DNA from: Sideroxydans sp.
Lineage (GTDB): Bacteria > Pseudomonadota > Gammaproteobacteria > Burkholderiales > Gallionellaceae
Direction: 5' to 3'
DNA: 64,000 nucleotides
Assembly: GCA_027310725.1 (NCBI GenBank)
Contig: DAIDAG010000040.1
Coordinates: 1-64,000, forward strand
Shown here: piece by piece, positions 52,341 to 61,929 of the stretch
Layout of the letters: each line of letters starts with the position of its first letter
Numbering within the stretch: the first letter of the stretch is position 1
Notes under the pieces: generated by a model
Told to the model about the DNA's origin: nothing
Seen by the model: the letters and a program-made list of their open reading frames with translations, nothing else
The model's database searches: none
Program-made: the position numbers and the translations under genes

Positions 52341-53129
52341 ATGAACCCGACTTTAGTTTTCGACATCGAAACCATTCCCGACATCGCCGGGCTGCGTGCC
52401 CTGTATGAGCTCGACAGTGCGGTGAACGACGCCGAAGTGGCGGAGATGGCGTTCCAGATGCGCCGCCAGAAGACGGGCAGCGATTTCCTGCCGCATCACC
52501 TGCAGCGCGTCGCGGCTATCTCCTGCGTCCTGCGCGAAGGCGACAACTTCAAAGTGTGGACGCTGGGCGAGATGGACGAGGACGAAGGCAGCATCATCCA
52601 GCGTTTCTTCGACGGAATCGAAAAATACACCCCGCAGATCATTTCATGGAACGGCAGCGGTTTCGACCTGCCGGTGCTGCACTATCGCGGGCTGATCCAC
52701 GGCATCCAGTCTCCGCGCTACTGGGATCAGGGCGAGGACGACAAGGACTTCAAGTGGAACAACTACATCAGCCGCTACCACTCGCGCCATCTCGACCTGA
52801 TGGACTTGCTGGCGATGTACACCGGACGTGCCAATGCGCCGCTGGATGAACTGGCGAAGCTGATCGGTTTTCCCGGCAAGCTGGGGATGGACGGCAGCAA
52901 GGTATGGGAGGCATATCAGCAAGGCAAGCTGGCCGAGATACGCAACTACTGTGAGACCGATGTGGTGAATACGTACCTGGTGTTCGCGCGCTTCCAGCTG
53001 ATGCGCGGGCAATTCACCAGGGCACGTTACGAAAAGGAATGCGAACTGATCCGTGCCACACTTGGCAAATCCGATGAAGCGCACTGGAAAGAATTCCTCG
53101 CGCAATGGCCTGAAAAGAAATCCGCATGA
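52341..53129 (+). CDS. 3'-5' exonuclease, PolB-like exonuclease domain
   Basis: A 262-residue RNase H-fold exonuclease of the predicted PolB-type family. Acidic motifs: VFDIETIP (Asp, Glu), [16 protein letters not shown] (Exo II) and [14 protein letters not shown] (Exo III). It probably degrades single-stranded DNA or RNA ends in repair. Its stop overlaps the rlmD start by four bases, so the two are translated together. Confidence 0.87.
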   Translation: MNPTLVFDIETIPDIAGLRALYELDSAVNDAEVAEMAFQMRRQKTGSDFLPHHLQRVAAISCVLREGDNFKVWTLGEMDEDEGSIIQRFFDGIEKYTPQIISWNGSGFDLPVLHYRGLIHGIQSPRYWDQGEDDKDFKWNNYISRYHSRHLDLMDLLAMYTGRANAPLDELAKLIGFPGKLGMDGSKVWEAYQQGKLAEIRNYCETDVVNTYLVFARFQLMRGQFTRARYEKECELIRATLGKSDEAHWKEFLAQWPEKKSA

Positions 53130-54463
53130 ACCCCGTCATCATTGAATCCATCGACCACGAAGGTCGCGGCATCGCGCATGCCGACGGCAAGGTCATCTTC
53201 ATCGAGGGTGCGCTGACCGGCGAGCGCGTGACCTATTCCTCGTACCGAAAAAAGAACAACTATGAGCAGGCGAAGGTCGAGCAGATCCTTAAGCAGTCGT
53301 TCATGCGCGTGCAGCCGAAGTGTCCGGTCTTCGGCGTCTGCGGCGGCTGTTCCATGCAGCATCTGGAACCGCGTGCACAGGTGGCCATCAAGCAGCGCGT
53401 GCTGGAGGACAATCTGCAGCGCATCGGCAAGGTCAAGCCCGAAGTCGTCTTGCCGCCGATCTACGGACAAGCCTGGGCCTATCGCCAGCGCGCTCGGTTG
53501 TCGGTGCGCCATGTGCTGAAAAAGAACAAGACGCTGGTGGGCTTCCGCGAGCAGAACGGAAAATACGTGGCGGACATGCAGCATTGCGAGATACTGACGC
53601 CCAAGATCGCCGGCCTGCTGCCGCTGCTGGGCGAGCTGAATGAGAAATTCACTGCGCGCGACATCCTTCCCCAGATCGAAGTGGCCGTGGGCGAGCATGT
53701 GGATGTGCTGGTACTGCGCATCCTCGCCGCGCTCACGCCGTCGGATGAAGCCCTGATCAGGGAATTCGCCGATACGCACCATGTGCAGTTCTGGACGCAG
53801 ACCAAGGGGCCGGAAACCGTCGTGCCGTTCTACCCGCTGGATGCACCCCAGTTGAGTTACAGCCTGCCTGAATTCGCGATCACCATGCCGTTCGCGCCGA
53901 CCGAATTCACCCAGGTGAATAGCGACATGAATCGTTTGATGGTCAGCCGTGCCATGCGTTTGTTGAAGCCGCAAACGGATGAATGCATCGCCGACTTCTT
54001 CTGCGGTTTGGGCAACTTCACTTTGCCCATCGCCAGAAGCGGCGCGCAAGTGCTGGGCATCGAAGGCAGCGACGCACTGGTGAAACGCGCCAGACAAAAC
54101 GCCGAATACAACGGCCTCGATAAAAACTCCCTCTCCCTCCGGGGGAGGGGTGGGGTGGGGGTGGAATATCGTGCGATGAACCTGTTCGAGATGGATGAAA
54201 CTGCACTGGCCAAACTGGGGCATTTTGATAAATGGCTGGTCGATCCCCCGCGCGACGGCGCCATCGAGCTCATGAGGTCCATCACGCCGGAGATCGCGCC
54301 CCAACGCATTGTGTATGTCTCCTGCAGTCCCTCTACGCTGGCGCGCGATGCCGAGGTGCTGGTGCATGCAAAGGGCTACACGCTGAAAGCGGCCGGCGTG
54401 ATGAACATGTTCCCGCAGACTTCGCACGTGGAGTCCATCGCGCTGTTTGAACTGAACAGATAG
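53126..54463 (+). CDS. rlmD: 23S rRNA (uracil-1939-C5) methyltransferase
   Basis: A 445-residue iron-sulfur SAM methyltransferase. An N-terminal TRAM domain is followed by the cluster ligands C66, C72 and C75 ([10 protein letters not shown]) plus a later Cys, the SAM fold ([14 protein letters not shown]) and the catalytic loop [10 protein letters not shown]. Between NGLD and YRAMNLFE is an inserted stretch ([15 protein letters not shown]) encoded by a palindromic repeat at 54126-54163. It lies in a loop of the SAM domain and keeps the frame. Confidence 0.93.
   Translation: MNPVIIESIDHEGRGIAHADGKVIFIEGALTGERVTYSSYRKKNNYEQAKVEQILKQSFMRVQPKCPVFGVCGGCSMQHLEPRAQVAIKQRVLEDNLQRIGKVKPEVVLPPIYGQAWAYRQRARLSVRHVLKKNKTLVGFREQNGKYVADMQHCEILTPKIAGLLPLLGELNEKFTARDILPQIEVAVGEHVDVLVLRILAALTPSDEALIREFADTHHVQFWTQTKGPETVVPFYPLDAPQLSYSLPEFAITMPFAPTEFTQVNSDMNRLMVSRAMRLLKPQTDECIADFFCGLGNFTLPIARSGAQVLGIEGSDALVKRARQNAEYNGLDKNSLSLRGRGGVGVEYRAMNLFEMDETALAKLGHFDKWLVDPPRDGAIELMRSITPEIAPQRIVYVSCSPSTLARDAEVLVHAKGYTLKAAGVMNMFPQTSHVESIALFELNR
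54126..54163. repeat. Palindromic repeat inserted in frame inside rlmD
   Basis: ACTCCCTCTCCCTCC then GGGGGAGGGG and a GGGGT-rich tail; arms CTCCC(T) and GGGAG can pair. Composition and layout match the ubiquitous CCCTCTCCC / GGGAGAGGG intergenic repeats, as at 15105-15220. Here it codes for about 13 extra residues without breaking the frame. Confidence 0.75.
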
Positions 54464-54570
54464 AGCCTGTTCCGGCAGCAACGGGACAGGCAACGTTATC
54501 TGCTTGGGGGAGATTGCCTTTGGTAAGATGAGCGTATCGGTCCCGGCAGTTTCGATGGAATGCAAAATCC

Positions 54571-56169
54571 ATGAGCGCTCCCCAAAGCAGTTACACGATC
54601 CAGCAAAAGCTCATCGCCGCACTGCGCGATCCGAGCCGCTATCCAACGACCCCGTCATCCGTTCAACTGATCGAGACGCATATCTCATGGGTGCTGCTGG
54701 TTGGGAGTTTTGCATACAAGATCAAGAAGGCGCTCGATCTCGGATTTCTGGATTACTCGACACTGGAATTGCGGCGGTTTTGCTGCGACGAAGAGATCAG
54801 GCTCAACCGGCGCACCGCACCGGATATCTATCTGGACACCATTCCTGTCGGGGGCAGCCCGGACAACCCGGAGCTCGGTACGCAACCCGCGATCGAATAT
54901 GCCGTCAGGATGCGTCGCTTTGCCCCCGAAAACCTGATGGACGGCTTGCTGGTGCGTGGCAGGGTGACACTGCTGCACATCGACAATCTTGCCGCCGTCA
55001 TCGCCCGTTTTCATGCCGGCCTGCCCACAGCGGATGCGGGTTCGGGGTTCGGGACCGCCGCATCGATCGGTGCGGCAGCGAGGCAAAACTTTGAGCAGCT
55101 GCGCGAGTACCTGACAGAAGCGCCGGACAGGGCGGTTATCGCCGAGCTGGATGCCGCCACCGATGCCGAGTTCGCCGCATGCAAAGAAAGGTTTGAGCAA
55201 CGCCGCACACTGGGTTTTGTGCGCGAATGCCATGGCGACCTGCATCTGGGCAACATCGTGCTTGACGGAGATATTCCCTTTCTATTTGACTGTATCGAGT
55301 TCAATCCCTCCTTGCGCTGGATAGACGTGATGGATGAGATCTCATTCACGGTGATGGATCTTTTGCACCGAGGCCATCCCGAATATGCATGGCGTCTGCT
55401 GAATGCGTGTCTGGAGGCTAGCGGCGATTACGCGGGCGCCGGCGTGCTGCACTTCTATCTTGCCTATCGCTCGACCGTGCGCGCCAAGGTTTGTGCCATT
55501 CGGGCCGGCCAAAGCGGAATATCCAGACGCGCAAGATCGGATGAGTTGGCGATGTGTCGCAGTTATCTGGCGCTGGGGCGGCAATTCCTGGACCGGCACC
55601 GTCCCGTGTTGATCATCACGCACGGCCTGCCCGGTTCGGGCAAGACCACGTTCTCCCAGTTTGCACTGCAGCAGATGGGGGCCATACGCATTCGTTCGGA
55701 TGTCGAACGCAAGCGTTTTTTTGGTCTGAATGCGCTCGAAAGCAGCGGCCCGCGTGCCGGAGGTATCTACGGTCCCGAGGCGACCCTGAAAACCTACGCG
55801 CACTTGCGCGAACTGGCAAACGAATTATTGGATGCGGGATTCCCCGTGATCGTGGATGCGGCTTTCCTCAAACAGGAGGAACGCGAGATGTTCCGTCGGC
55901 TCGCACAAAATTTGTCGGTGCCATTCGCCATTGCCACATTACAGGCGCAAGATCGCACGTTACGTGAACGCATCCAGCAGCGGCGCAATGATGCTTCGGA
56001 AGCAGATGTGACCGTGCTGGAAAAACTGGGAACAGCGCAAGAACCGTTGTCCGGGCTTGAATTCGCATATGCTGCGAGTTTTACCACCGAAGAGCTTCCC
56101 GGCAGCACAGCGAATACGGAAGCCTGGGGCAGGCTTCAGGATTTGCTGACAAGTCGGGCATCAGGGTAG
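54571..56169 (+). CDS. Aminoglycoside-phosphotransferase-like / AAA P-loop kinase fusion
   Basis: A 532-residue protein. The N-terminal half (about 1-340) is an APH-like kinase fold with FVRECHGDLHLGNIVLDGD (catalytic loop) and LFDCIEFNPSLRWIDVMDEI (metal Asp). The C-terminal half (about 350-530) is a P-loop kinase of the AAA_33 type with THGLPGSGKTTFSQF and RIRSDVERKR. Fused proteins of this kind are widespread and uncharacterised; small-molecule phosphorylation is likely. Resistance is not implied by the fold name. Confidence 0.82.
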   Translation: MSAPQSSYTIQQKLIAALRDPSRYPTTPSSVQLIETHISWVLLVGSFAYKIKKALDLGFLDYSTLELRRFCCDEEIRLNRRTAPDIYLDTIPVGGSPDNPELGTQPAIEYAVRMRRFAPENLMDGLLVRGRVTLLHIDNLAAVIARFHAGLPTADAGSGFGTAASIGAAARQNFEQLREYLTEAPDRAVIAELDAATDAEFAACKERFEQRRTLGFVRECHGDLHLGNIVLDGDIPFLFDCIEFNPSLRWIDVMDEISFTVMDLLHRGHPEYAWRLLNACLEASGDYAGAGVLHFYLAYRSTVRAKVCAIRAGQSGISRRARSDELAMCRSYLALGRQFLDRHRPVLIITHGLPGSGKTTFSQFALQQMGAIRIRSDVERKRFFGLNALESSGPRAGGIYGPEATLKTYAHLRELANELLDAGFPVIVDAAFLKQEEREMFRRLAQNLSVPFAIATLQAQDRTLRERIQQRRNDASEADVTVLEKLGTAQEPLSGLEFAYAASFTTEELPGSTANTEAWGRLQDLLTSRASG

Positions 56170-56221
56170 AGTGCCAGGACATCGCGATGAAGTTTGCGCC
56201 AGATCGAAGAGGAAGAATGGT

Positions 56222-57247
56222 ATGGATGATTCAAACGGGCAGCAAGCGACAGCAAGGAAACTGACCCCCAGTGCCATTGCCGATTATCTGAACCAGTACG
56301 TCGTCGGTCAGGAAGATGCCAAGAAGGTACTGTCCGTGGCCTTGTATTCGCATAACCGCAGGTTCGGCAAACGGCAACTCGGAGGCGTTGAGATCGCCAA
56401 GAGCAATATCCTGCTGATCGGGCCGACCGGTACCGGCAAGACTCTGCTTTGCGAAACCCTGTCCCGCATCGCACGGGTGCCTTTCGTCACGGCCAATGCC
56501 ACTTCGCTGGCACAATCCAAATACGTCAACGAAGAGATCGAAGCCTTGCTGCAGCGCCTGCTGGAAAAGGCGGAGGGGGATATCGCCATGGCCCAGCGAG
56601 GGATCGTCTTTATCGACGAGATCGACAAGCTGAAGACTTCCGAAGGGGAGCAACGCGGCACCTCGGGGGAGCGGGTGCAGCACGCGCTTTTGAAGATCAT
56701 GGAAGGGGCCTCGGTCAGACTGGGAAGCACGCAGACGCTCGATACGACGAATATTCTTTTCATTTGCGCGGGCGCGTTCGTCGGCCTGGAGAGCATCACT
56801 GCAACGAGCCACGCGTTCGGATTCATTTCCGTCGACGGCAGCGACAACCAGAAAGTCCTCGACCGATTGAATTCGCGCGTAAAGCCGAACGATCTGTTCA
56901 CGTTCGGACTGATCCCCGAATTCGCCGGACGACTGCCTGTCATTGCCAATCTTCAGAATCTGTCCAAGGAGCTGCTGGTGCGCATCATGATCGAGCCGCG
57001 CAATTCGATCTATAACCAGTTTCGCGAAACGCTCAGGGAAGAGGGTGTCGAACTGGAAATCGAGCACGCGGCCTTTCTGCAGATCGCCGAAATGGCGTTT
57101 GAGTACAAAGTGGGTGCTCGCAGTCTGAGGGGAATCTTCGAGGAGATGCTGACGCCGGTGTTGTTCCAGATCCCGGACCGGCCGGAGATTCGCAAGGTCG
57201 TGATCAAGTCGCTATATGAAGAGCCGCAACTGGTAATCGTATCCTAG
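56222..57247 (+). CDS. ClpX-like AAA+ ATPase without zinc-binding domain
   Basis: A 341-residue AAA+ ATPase clearly related to ClpX: YVVGQEDAKKVLSVALYSHN, Walker A GPTGTGKT (67-74), Walker B IVFIDEID (128-135), SGERVQHALLKIMEG, LIPEFAGRLPV and ARSLRGIFEEML. Standard ClpX has about 60 more N-terminal residues with a four-Cys zinc domain, absent here. The substrate-gripping pore loop GYVG is KYVN (residues 100-103). AFGF at the ClpP-contact position resembles the IGF loop only partly. It is probably a paralogue; the main clpX should lie elsewhere, but this cannot be seen. The ATG at 56222 follows GAGGAA. Confidence 0.85.
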   Translation: MDDSNGQQATARKLTPSAIADYLNQYVVGQEDAKKVLSVALYSHNRRFGKRQLGGVEIAKSNILLIGPTGTGKTLLCETLSRIARVPFVTANATSLAQSKYVNEEIEALLQRLLEKAEGDIAMAQRGIVFIDEIDKLKTSEGEQRGTSGERVQHALLKIMEGASVRLGSTQTLDTTNILFICAGAFVGLESITATSHAFGFISVDGSDNQKVLDRLNSRVKPNDLFTFGLIPEFAGRLPVIANLQNLSKELLVRIMIEPRNSIYNQFRETLREEGVELEIEHAAFLQIAEMAFEYKVGARSLRGIFEEMLTPVLFQIPDRPEIRKVVIKSLYEEPQLVIVS

Positions 57248-57283
57248 TGCCCCATAGGCCATACAAAAATCGAGATTCCGTAG

Positions 57284-57360
57284 GTCGGGTTAGCGTAGCG
57301 TAACCCGACGTTGCCACCGCTCCTGTCTCATCATGTCGGGTTACGCTACGCTAACCCGAC
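57284..57360. repeat. Pair of 26-bp inverted repeats
   Basis: Two 26-bp units (57284-57309 and 57335-57360) are exact reverse complements of each other. Each starts GTCGGGTTA and ends TAACCCGAC, and each is itself nearly palindromic. They could fold into one long hairpin or two short ones. Such GTCGGGTTA...TAACCCGAC repeats occur between genes in many proteobacteria. Confidence 0.8.
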
Positions 57361-57511
57361 CCACAACTGATAATGGCATCCTGGCGGTCCATAGACCACA
57401 TGAAAAACGGGGACATGTACACCCCGCACGCAGCCGCGGATTCAGTAAAATCATTTCCGTTCATTTGCCGTGGTCCGGCACTTGGAACATCGGAATATTC
57501 AAGGAAAAGAG

Positions 57512-57889
57512 ATGATGAAAATGTTTTTCAGAGCCCTGCGGCTGGTGTTGAATCCTTTCATGCTGCTATGGGCGAAACTTTCCATGCCCAAAGGGATCGT
57601 GCGCGCGGGTGACGCGCAACAGAAGATCGACAAGGAGTGCGCCAGCCTGGCGCTTTACCATTTCAAGACCTGCCCGTTCTGCATCAAAGTGCGCAAGGAA
57701 ATGGCAAGGTTGTCGTTGCCGATCGAATTGCGCGATGCGCAACATGACCCGGCCATCCGCGCCGATCTGATGAAGGGAGGCGGAAAAATCCAGACGCCTT
57801 GCCTGCGGATCGCTGATGCCCAGGGCAATGTTCAGTGGATGTATGAATCCGACGATATCATCAGGTATCTGCAGCAACGCTTTGCCTGA
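57512..57889 (+). CDS. Glutaredoxin-family protein with N-terminal membrane segment
   Basis: A 125-residue thiol protein. The glutaredoxin fold has the CPFC active site (C54, C57, YHFKTCPFCIKVRKEM) and the cis-Pro region (KIQTPCLRIAD), ending in SDDIIRYLQQRF. The N-terminal 25 residues (FFRALRLVLNPFMLLWAKL) look like a membrane anchor, unlike soluble glutaredoxins. ATG at 57512 or 57515; AAGGA is upstream. Confidence 0.82.
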   Translation: MMKMFFRALRLVLNPFMLLWAKLSMPKGIVRAGDAQQKIDKECASLALYHFKTCPFCIKVRKEMARLSLPIELRDAQHDPAIRADLMKGGGKIQTPCLRIADAQGNVQWMYESDDIIRYLQQRFA

Positions 57890-58233
57890 TCGCGGCTGTA
57901 CGTCGCCATGCAACCAGCCTTGGCAAGGTTGAATGGAGGATGGCGGGTATGTGCGTGCATGCCGATTGCCTTCTGGCTGTCCCGCCCGCTTATTGTGCTG
58001 CAACGGCCTGGGTGGTTTTCCTATGTTGGGTTCCGCACTGAATTTTCGTTAATGAATAGGTAAACTTTTGCTGCGTCGATACCTGATCCGGTATCAATGG
58101 CGGGCTTGATGTCCAAGGAGACATATGGCTCCGGGAAGTTCTATCCGTACCGGAAGCCGGCGAAATCTTGCGTGCCCCGATTGGCAGAACAGAGCAAACA
58201 AATCCGGCAATATCTAGACGAAAGGGAACAGTC
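57890..58233. other. Gene-free stretch
   Basis: About 340 bases between the glutaredoxin gene and a small coiled-coil gene. I see no supported coding frame, repeat or strong hairpin. It presumably holds the promoter of the downstream small gene. Confidence 0.45.
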
Positions 58234-58464
58234 ATGACACAAAAATCGGAAGTAACCAAGCTGCAGGAAGCACAACAATTAAAACGGGAAGAATTGCAGA
58301 TTCAGGAAGGCAAGCTGAAAGAGTTGCATGCGGAATTGGAAAAGCTGAATTCAAAAGTGCACAACAATGAAAAGCTTTCATCGGATGACACCAGATATAT
58401 CAGCGAGCTCGGCTGGCTGGCTGCTTTGTCTGTGACGATAGCCACGATCGCATCCAGCCTCTAG
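58234..58464 (+). CDS. Small coiled-coil protein with C-terminal hydrophobic segment
   Basis: A 76-residue protein. Residues about 5-50 form a charged coiled coil (LQEAQQLKREELQIQEGKLK, ELHAELEKLNSKV), and the C-terminus (LGWLAALSVTIATIASSL) is a possible membrane tail. AAGGGA precedes the ATG at a good distance. Not recognised; a tail-anchored or peripheral membrane protein is plausible. Confidence 0.55.
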   Translation: MTQKSEVTKLQEAQQLKREELQIQEGKLKELHAELEKLNSKVHNNEKLSSDDTRYISELGWLAALSVTIATIASSL

Positions 58465-58589
58465 CCTTTAGCAATAATTGTGAAATGTGCCATGAAACTC
58501 AAGCCGAAATGATTCGGATAGGTTGCGGTATGTGCAGTTGTCGCATCGAATCCTCTGGCGGAGCCGATTCGATACGAATTCGGGCAGGT

Positions 58590-58718
58590 TCAAACGAAAA
58601 ATGCGCCAATAATAATGACTGCAAAGACTGCTGCAGCAAATATGACCACTTTTTTCAAAGTTCTTTCGGTTCGTTCCTTGTGCTGAATGTATCTTTCTTC
58701 GTCCGATTTGTCAGGCAA
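58590..58718 (-). CDS. Candidate 42-residue single-pass membrane protein
   Basis: A short frame starting with TTG (58718-58716), six bases after GAGGAG. The protein has a charged N-terminus (PDKSDEERYIQHKERTERTL) and one hydrophobic helix (VVIFAAAVFAVIIIGAFFV) up to the stop. Composition and ribosome site are those of real small membrane proteins. It lies downstream of the XRE-type gene on the same strand, with a 10-bp perfect hairpin between them (58757-58780). Confidence 0.5.
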   Translation of the reverse strand: MPDKSDEERYIQHKERTERTLKKVVIFAAAVFAVIIIGAFFV

Positions 58719-58847
58719 AATCAACTCCTCAAAAATATCCAGTATCAATGCAAGGTCGCATGGGCGGATGCGCCCATGCGTTCTAACGGCCGCTACCGGT
58801 GATGCCCCAAGGGGCCCAACCTGCGTGCCACGAAGTTCTGTCGGGGC

Positions 58848-59285
58848 TTACTTGGAAAGGTTCTGCAGTATGGCACGGATTTCCCGTTTACCCATGCCTC
58901 TCAGTGCAACTATCCTTTCCAATTGCCGGGCACGGGGATTGGAATTGCCAGCCTCCCAGTTATAGATCGTTGGTGCCGATACATCAAGCAAAGTCCCGAT
59001 TTCCATGGCAGACAATCCCAGACGCAGCCTTAACGATTTAAATCCCTTCGCAGTAAAACGTACCTTGCCTGTCACTTCGGGATCTGCCTTTACCCCGGCA
59101 TTATTCGAGATCGTTTTTGCGAGGCGCGACAACTGTTGTTCGAGGGCGACTGTGCGACGTTTCAAAGCTGCAATTTCGGCCCGATATTGCACCGAAGCTT
59201 TCTTCAGACTTTGAGTCTCGCTGCGCAACTCTTTGCGCGTCAGTCGAGAGATTTCCTGTTTTAATACGAGGCCGATGTTTGCCAA
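58848..59285 (-). CDS. XRE-family DNA-binding protein with N-terminal coiled coil
   Basis: A 145-residue protein. The N-terminal half is a coiled coil (RLTRKELRSETQSLKKASVQ, LKRRTVALEQQLSRLAKTI), and the C-terminal half an XRE helix-turn-helix (KSLRLRLGLSAMEIGTLLDV, SAPTIYNWEAGNSNPRARQL). The role is unknown. The start is TTG with AAGGA eight bases upstream. A 9-bp inverted repeat (59467-59475 and 59502-59510) about 180 bp upstream could be its operator. Confidence 0.75.
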   Translation of the reverse strand: MANIGLVLKQEISRLTRKELRSETQSLKKASVQYRAEIAALKRRTVALEQQLSRLAKTISNNAGVKADPEVTGKVRFTAKGFKSLRLRLGLSAMEIGTLLDVSAPTIYNWEAGNSNPRARQLERIVALRGMGKREIRAILQNLSK

Positions 59286-59554
59286 TTTATTTTTCCTTCA
59301 GACAAGTTCGTTTATTGGGAGGGTGGGGTCATGCAAATGAACTGGAATGACCAGAATTCGGGCCAGACAGGCTAAGCAGCGATCGATCGGCATAGACATG
59401 GCGTTCCGACGCATGTCTGTTCGTTTCAGTTTGCGGAACAAACCTGCCGGCGAGAATCCACACGGTTTGATAATTGTAGCTCTTCCCGCAGCAAAAGCGA
59501 TAATTATCAACGAAGCCTGCGAATCAAAATTCGACGATAGCGCGTTGTACATCC

Positions 59555-59983
59555 CTACACATCCCCGGTCTTTTTTTGTGCTGCAAGATTCAACAGGTCA
59601 ATCGATTGTCCGCGCATCAGTTTCAGGAGTTCATTTCGCGCCGTTCCCGCCGTACGACCCGTTGCGACCAATTTGTCGACCATATCCTGAAATCGCATGC
59701 GGCGCCCGATGCCGTCCTCGCTGGTATCGCGCCGATTCCAGAAACTCTCGAGCAAAGTGGAACCGCAGACGCAGTTCCGGAACAGATCCACGATCAACTT
59801 GCCATCATCGCCCAGACTTTGCTTCAACCCGCTGCAATCGACCCGCAATGGCCGCGTGGCAGCGAGGAAGTCGGCGGTACTCCGATACTCCCGGCCGCAA
59901 TTCCCGCAGCGTTTCGGAAAGGCCGATTCGGCCAACTCCCGCAGTCCGGCAAGCAACTCTTCGTCAAGATAAGGCTCAGGCAT
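59555..59983 (-). CDS. Small protein with zinc-type cysteine motifs beside the chemoreceptor
   Basis: A 142-residue cytoplasmic protein. RCGNCGREY (residues about 25-33), an isolated Cys, and CVCGSTLLESFWNRRD suggest a metal site. The C-terminal half is helical. I do not recognise it by name. GGGAG is seven bases before the ATG at 59983. It lies 91 bp after the chemoreceptor gene on the same strand, so a signalling role is possible but only from position. Confidence 0.6.
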   Translation of the reverse strand: MPEPYLDEELLAGLRELAESAFPKRCGNCGREYRSTADFLAATRPLRVDCSGLKQSLGDDGKLIVDLFRNCVCGSTLLESFWNRRDTSEDGIGRRMRFQDMVDKLVATGRTAGTARNELLKLMRGQSIDLLNLAAQKKTGDV

Positions 59984-60074
59984 GGCGCACTCCCGCTGAT
60001 CGCCCATATAACGCTATTGCCATGGCTGAAATCGGCAATATGAAACAAGCTTGATGCAGATAAAGAGCCGCATA

Positions 60075-61874
60075 TCACGTCGCGCTTATGAGTGATTCGG
60101 CACTGATCCCGACCCTGACATTGCCCCACAGGCGCCCATCGATCTCGATGGGCATGGCGATATCGCACAGAACTTCCCCCGTGTCTCGCAGGTAGGTGCG
60201 CAACAACACCGGCTTTGTATTCTTTGCAGCCCGAAGCTCTCCGGGATTTTCGAATTTCCGGTTGCAGCGGTTGCCGGCGATATCTACCGCATCGTCGCCG
60301 GTGAGAGGTTTGGAGAATTTCAGATTGTGTGACGACAAGTAACCGTCCGTATTGACGCCAACCGCGTATATGCAATCTGGAATAAGGTTCAATGCCTCTT
60401 CCAGCAGCGTCTGACAGCGCCGCGAGTATTCTTCGCCCCAGGACACCCGATACTTCTGCGGCCTGCTCTTGCCGAGGGGGATATAGTTCCTGTCGAAAAT
60501 GTCCAGTCCGGAGTTGGCCATCTCGCCAAGCGTATTCTTGAGTTTGTCGCGGAACAAACGGGTCTTCCCGACGACTTCTTCGAAAGTGCCGGCGCCGATA
60601 TTGAAACGCGAAACCAGCTCCTGTATGCCTTCGGTCGACTGGGACAGCACCGCCGTGCGTTTGCCCGAATCCACCATGTGGGTGGAGACATTGGCCGACA
60701 GCTCGTGTATGGCCACCACGTTCTCATGCACCTGGGCATTCGTTGCGGATAACTGCTCCATTGCGGCCGCGATTTGCAGCAGCTGTTCGCCTGTGCGCTC
60801 GAAGTCTCCCACCATGACCTGGAATTGCACGGAAGATCGTCCCACCACTTCACGCGTATGCTGGACGTCTGCATTGATTTCGTCGTTCTCGGTGCGGGTG
60901 TTTCTTACCTGTGACAACATGGCGGCAACGTTGCCGGTGATTTCGGAAGCTGCCTTGTTGACGCTTTCCGCGAGCTTCCTGACCTCGTCGGCGACGACGG
61001 CAAAACCGCGCCCCGCCTCGCCGGCCCGTGCTGCCTCGATGGCGGCATTCAGGGCCAGGAGATTGGTCTGGTCTGCCACCTTGCGGATCAGCGTCGCGAA
61101 CTGATTGACGTTTTCGGAGCGATGCCACAGATCGTCGACGGTATGGTTGAAGCGCAGTACCTTCTCGCCGACAGAATTGATCCTTTCGGTGATGTCCCGC
61201 ATCTCGTTCAACGAGATGCGCGCCTGTTTCAGATTGACGTTGGTCGAATTGGCGATGATCTGGGTACTTTGCGACACGCCATCGATCGCCTTGGTCGACT
61301 CGTTGCTGGCAATGAAGACGCTGTCCGTCAATGTTGCCTGTTGGCGCACGTTGGTTGCCGTTTCATCCAGATTCACATTGACGAGGACCGCATCGCGGGC
61401 GATGGACACGCTCACATTGCGCACCTCGCCGATGATCTGGCGCATCTTGTGCGCGAAAAGATTGTAACTCCGGGCCAACTGCCTGAATTCATCGTGGGTG
61501 GTGAGCGGAAGGTCGCGCGAGAAGTTGCCTTCGCCCTTGCTGATTTCCTCGAAAATGCCGGTGATGGTCTTGACCGGACGCACGATCAAATGCCGCATGT
61601 AGAGAATCTGGAGGATATTCCAGACGAGAGAGACAACCGTCAGCGTGGCCAGTACGTTCAGGCCGAAATTCAAGTCCGCCATGATGGAAATCGCAGTGGC
61701 ATCGGGGACGCCGTTGCTCGCCAGTGTGCCTTGTATATCCTGGCGGACCTTGAAATACGTGAGCAGATAAAGGAGGTCGATAATGAACAGGAAGAGGAAG
61801 CTCATCAGCTTCTTCGTCAGCGTATTCCAGATTTCCCGCTCGGCCCATTCATAGACTTCCCGGATACTGTTCAT
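60075..61874 (-). CDS. Methyl-accepting chemotaxis protein with C-terminal sensor domain
   Basis: A 599-residue chemoreceptor. Two helices (about residues 24-45 and 75-100) enclose only about 25 periplasmic residues, so there is no classical periplasmic ligand domain. HAMP (about 105-160), the methyl-accepting region and the CheA/CheW tip ([33 protein letters not shown]) follow. After the receptor coil, residues about 465-599 form an extra cytoplasmic domain ([55 protein letters not shown]) resembling a Cache/PAS sensor. It is 55 bp after the lactate permease. The ATG at 61874 has AAAGGAG. Confidence 0.88.
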   Translation of the reverse strand: MNSIREVYEWAEREIWNTLTKKLMSFLFLFIIDLLYLLTYFKVRQDIQGTLASNGVPDATAISIMADLNFGLNVLATLTVVSLVWNILQILYMRHLIVRPVKTITGIFEEISKGEGNFSRDLPLTTHDEFRQLARSYNLFAHKMRQIIGEVRNVSVSIARDAVLVNVNLDETATNVRQQATLTDSVFIASNESTKAIDGVSQSTQIIANSTNVNLKQARISLNEMRDITERINSVGEKVLRFNHTVDDLWHRSENVNQFATLIRKVADQTNLLALNAAIEAARAGEAGRGFAVVADEVRKLAESVNKAASEITGNVAAMLSQVRNTRTENDEINADVQHTREVVGRSSVQFQVMVGDFERTGEQLLQIAAAMEQLSATNAQVHENVVAIHELSANVSTHMVDSGKRTAVLSQSTEGIQELVSRFNIGAGTFEEVVGKTRLFRDKLKNTLGEMANSGLDIFDRNYIPLGKSRPQKYRVSWGEEYSRRCQTLLEEALNLIPDCIYAVGVNTDGYLSSHNLKFSKPLTGDDAVDIAGNRCNRKFENPGELRAAKNTKPVLLRTYLRDTGEVLCDIAMPIEIDGRLWGNVRVGISAESLISAT

Positions 61875-61929
61875 TATGGTCTCCTTTGTCGGCGCCGGCT
61901 CTTTGGCCGACACCGTTATCTGTTATTGA

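Noticed and set aside
58485-58802. 105-residue plus-strand frame
   Set aside because: No ribosome site and an unlikely composition; the minus strand here carries a better small membrane-protein frame.
59347-60054. 235-residue plus-strand frame
   Set aside because: It runs opposite the Cys-motif protein at 59555-59983, which has a ribosome site; the plus frame is Arg-rich without domains.
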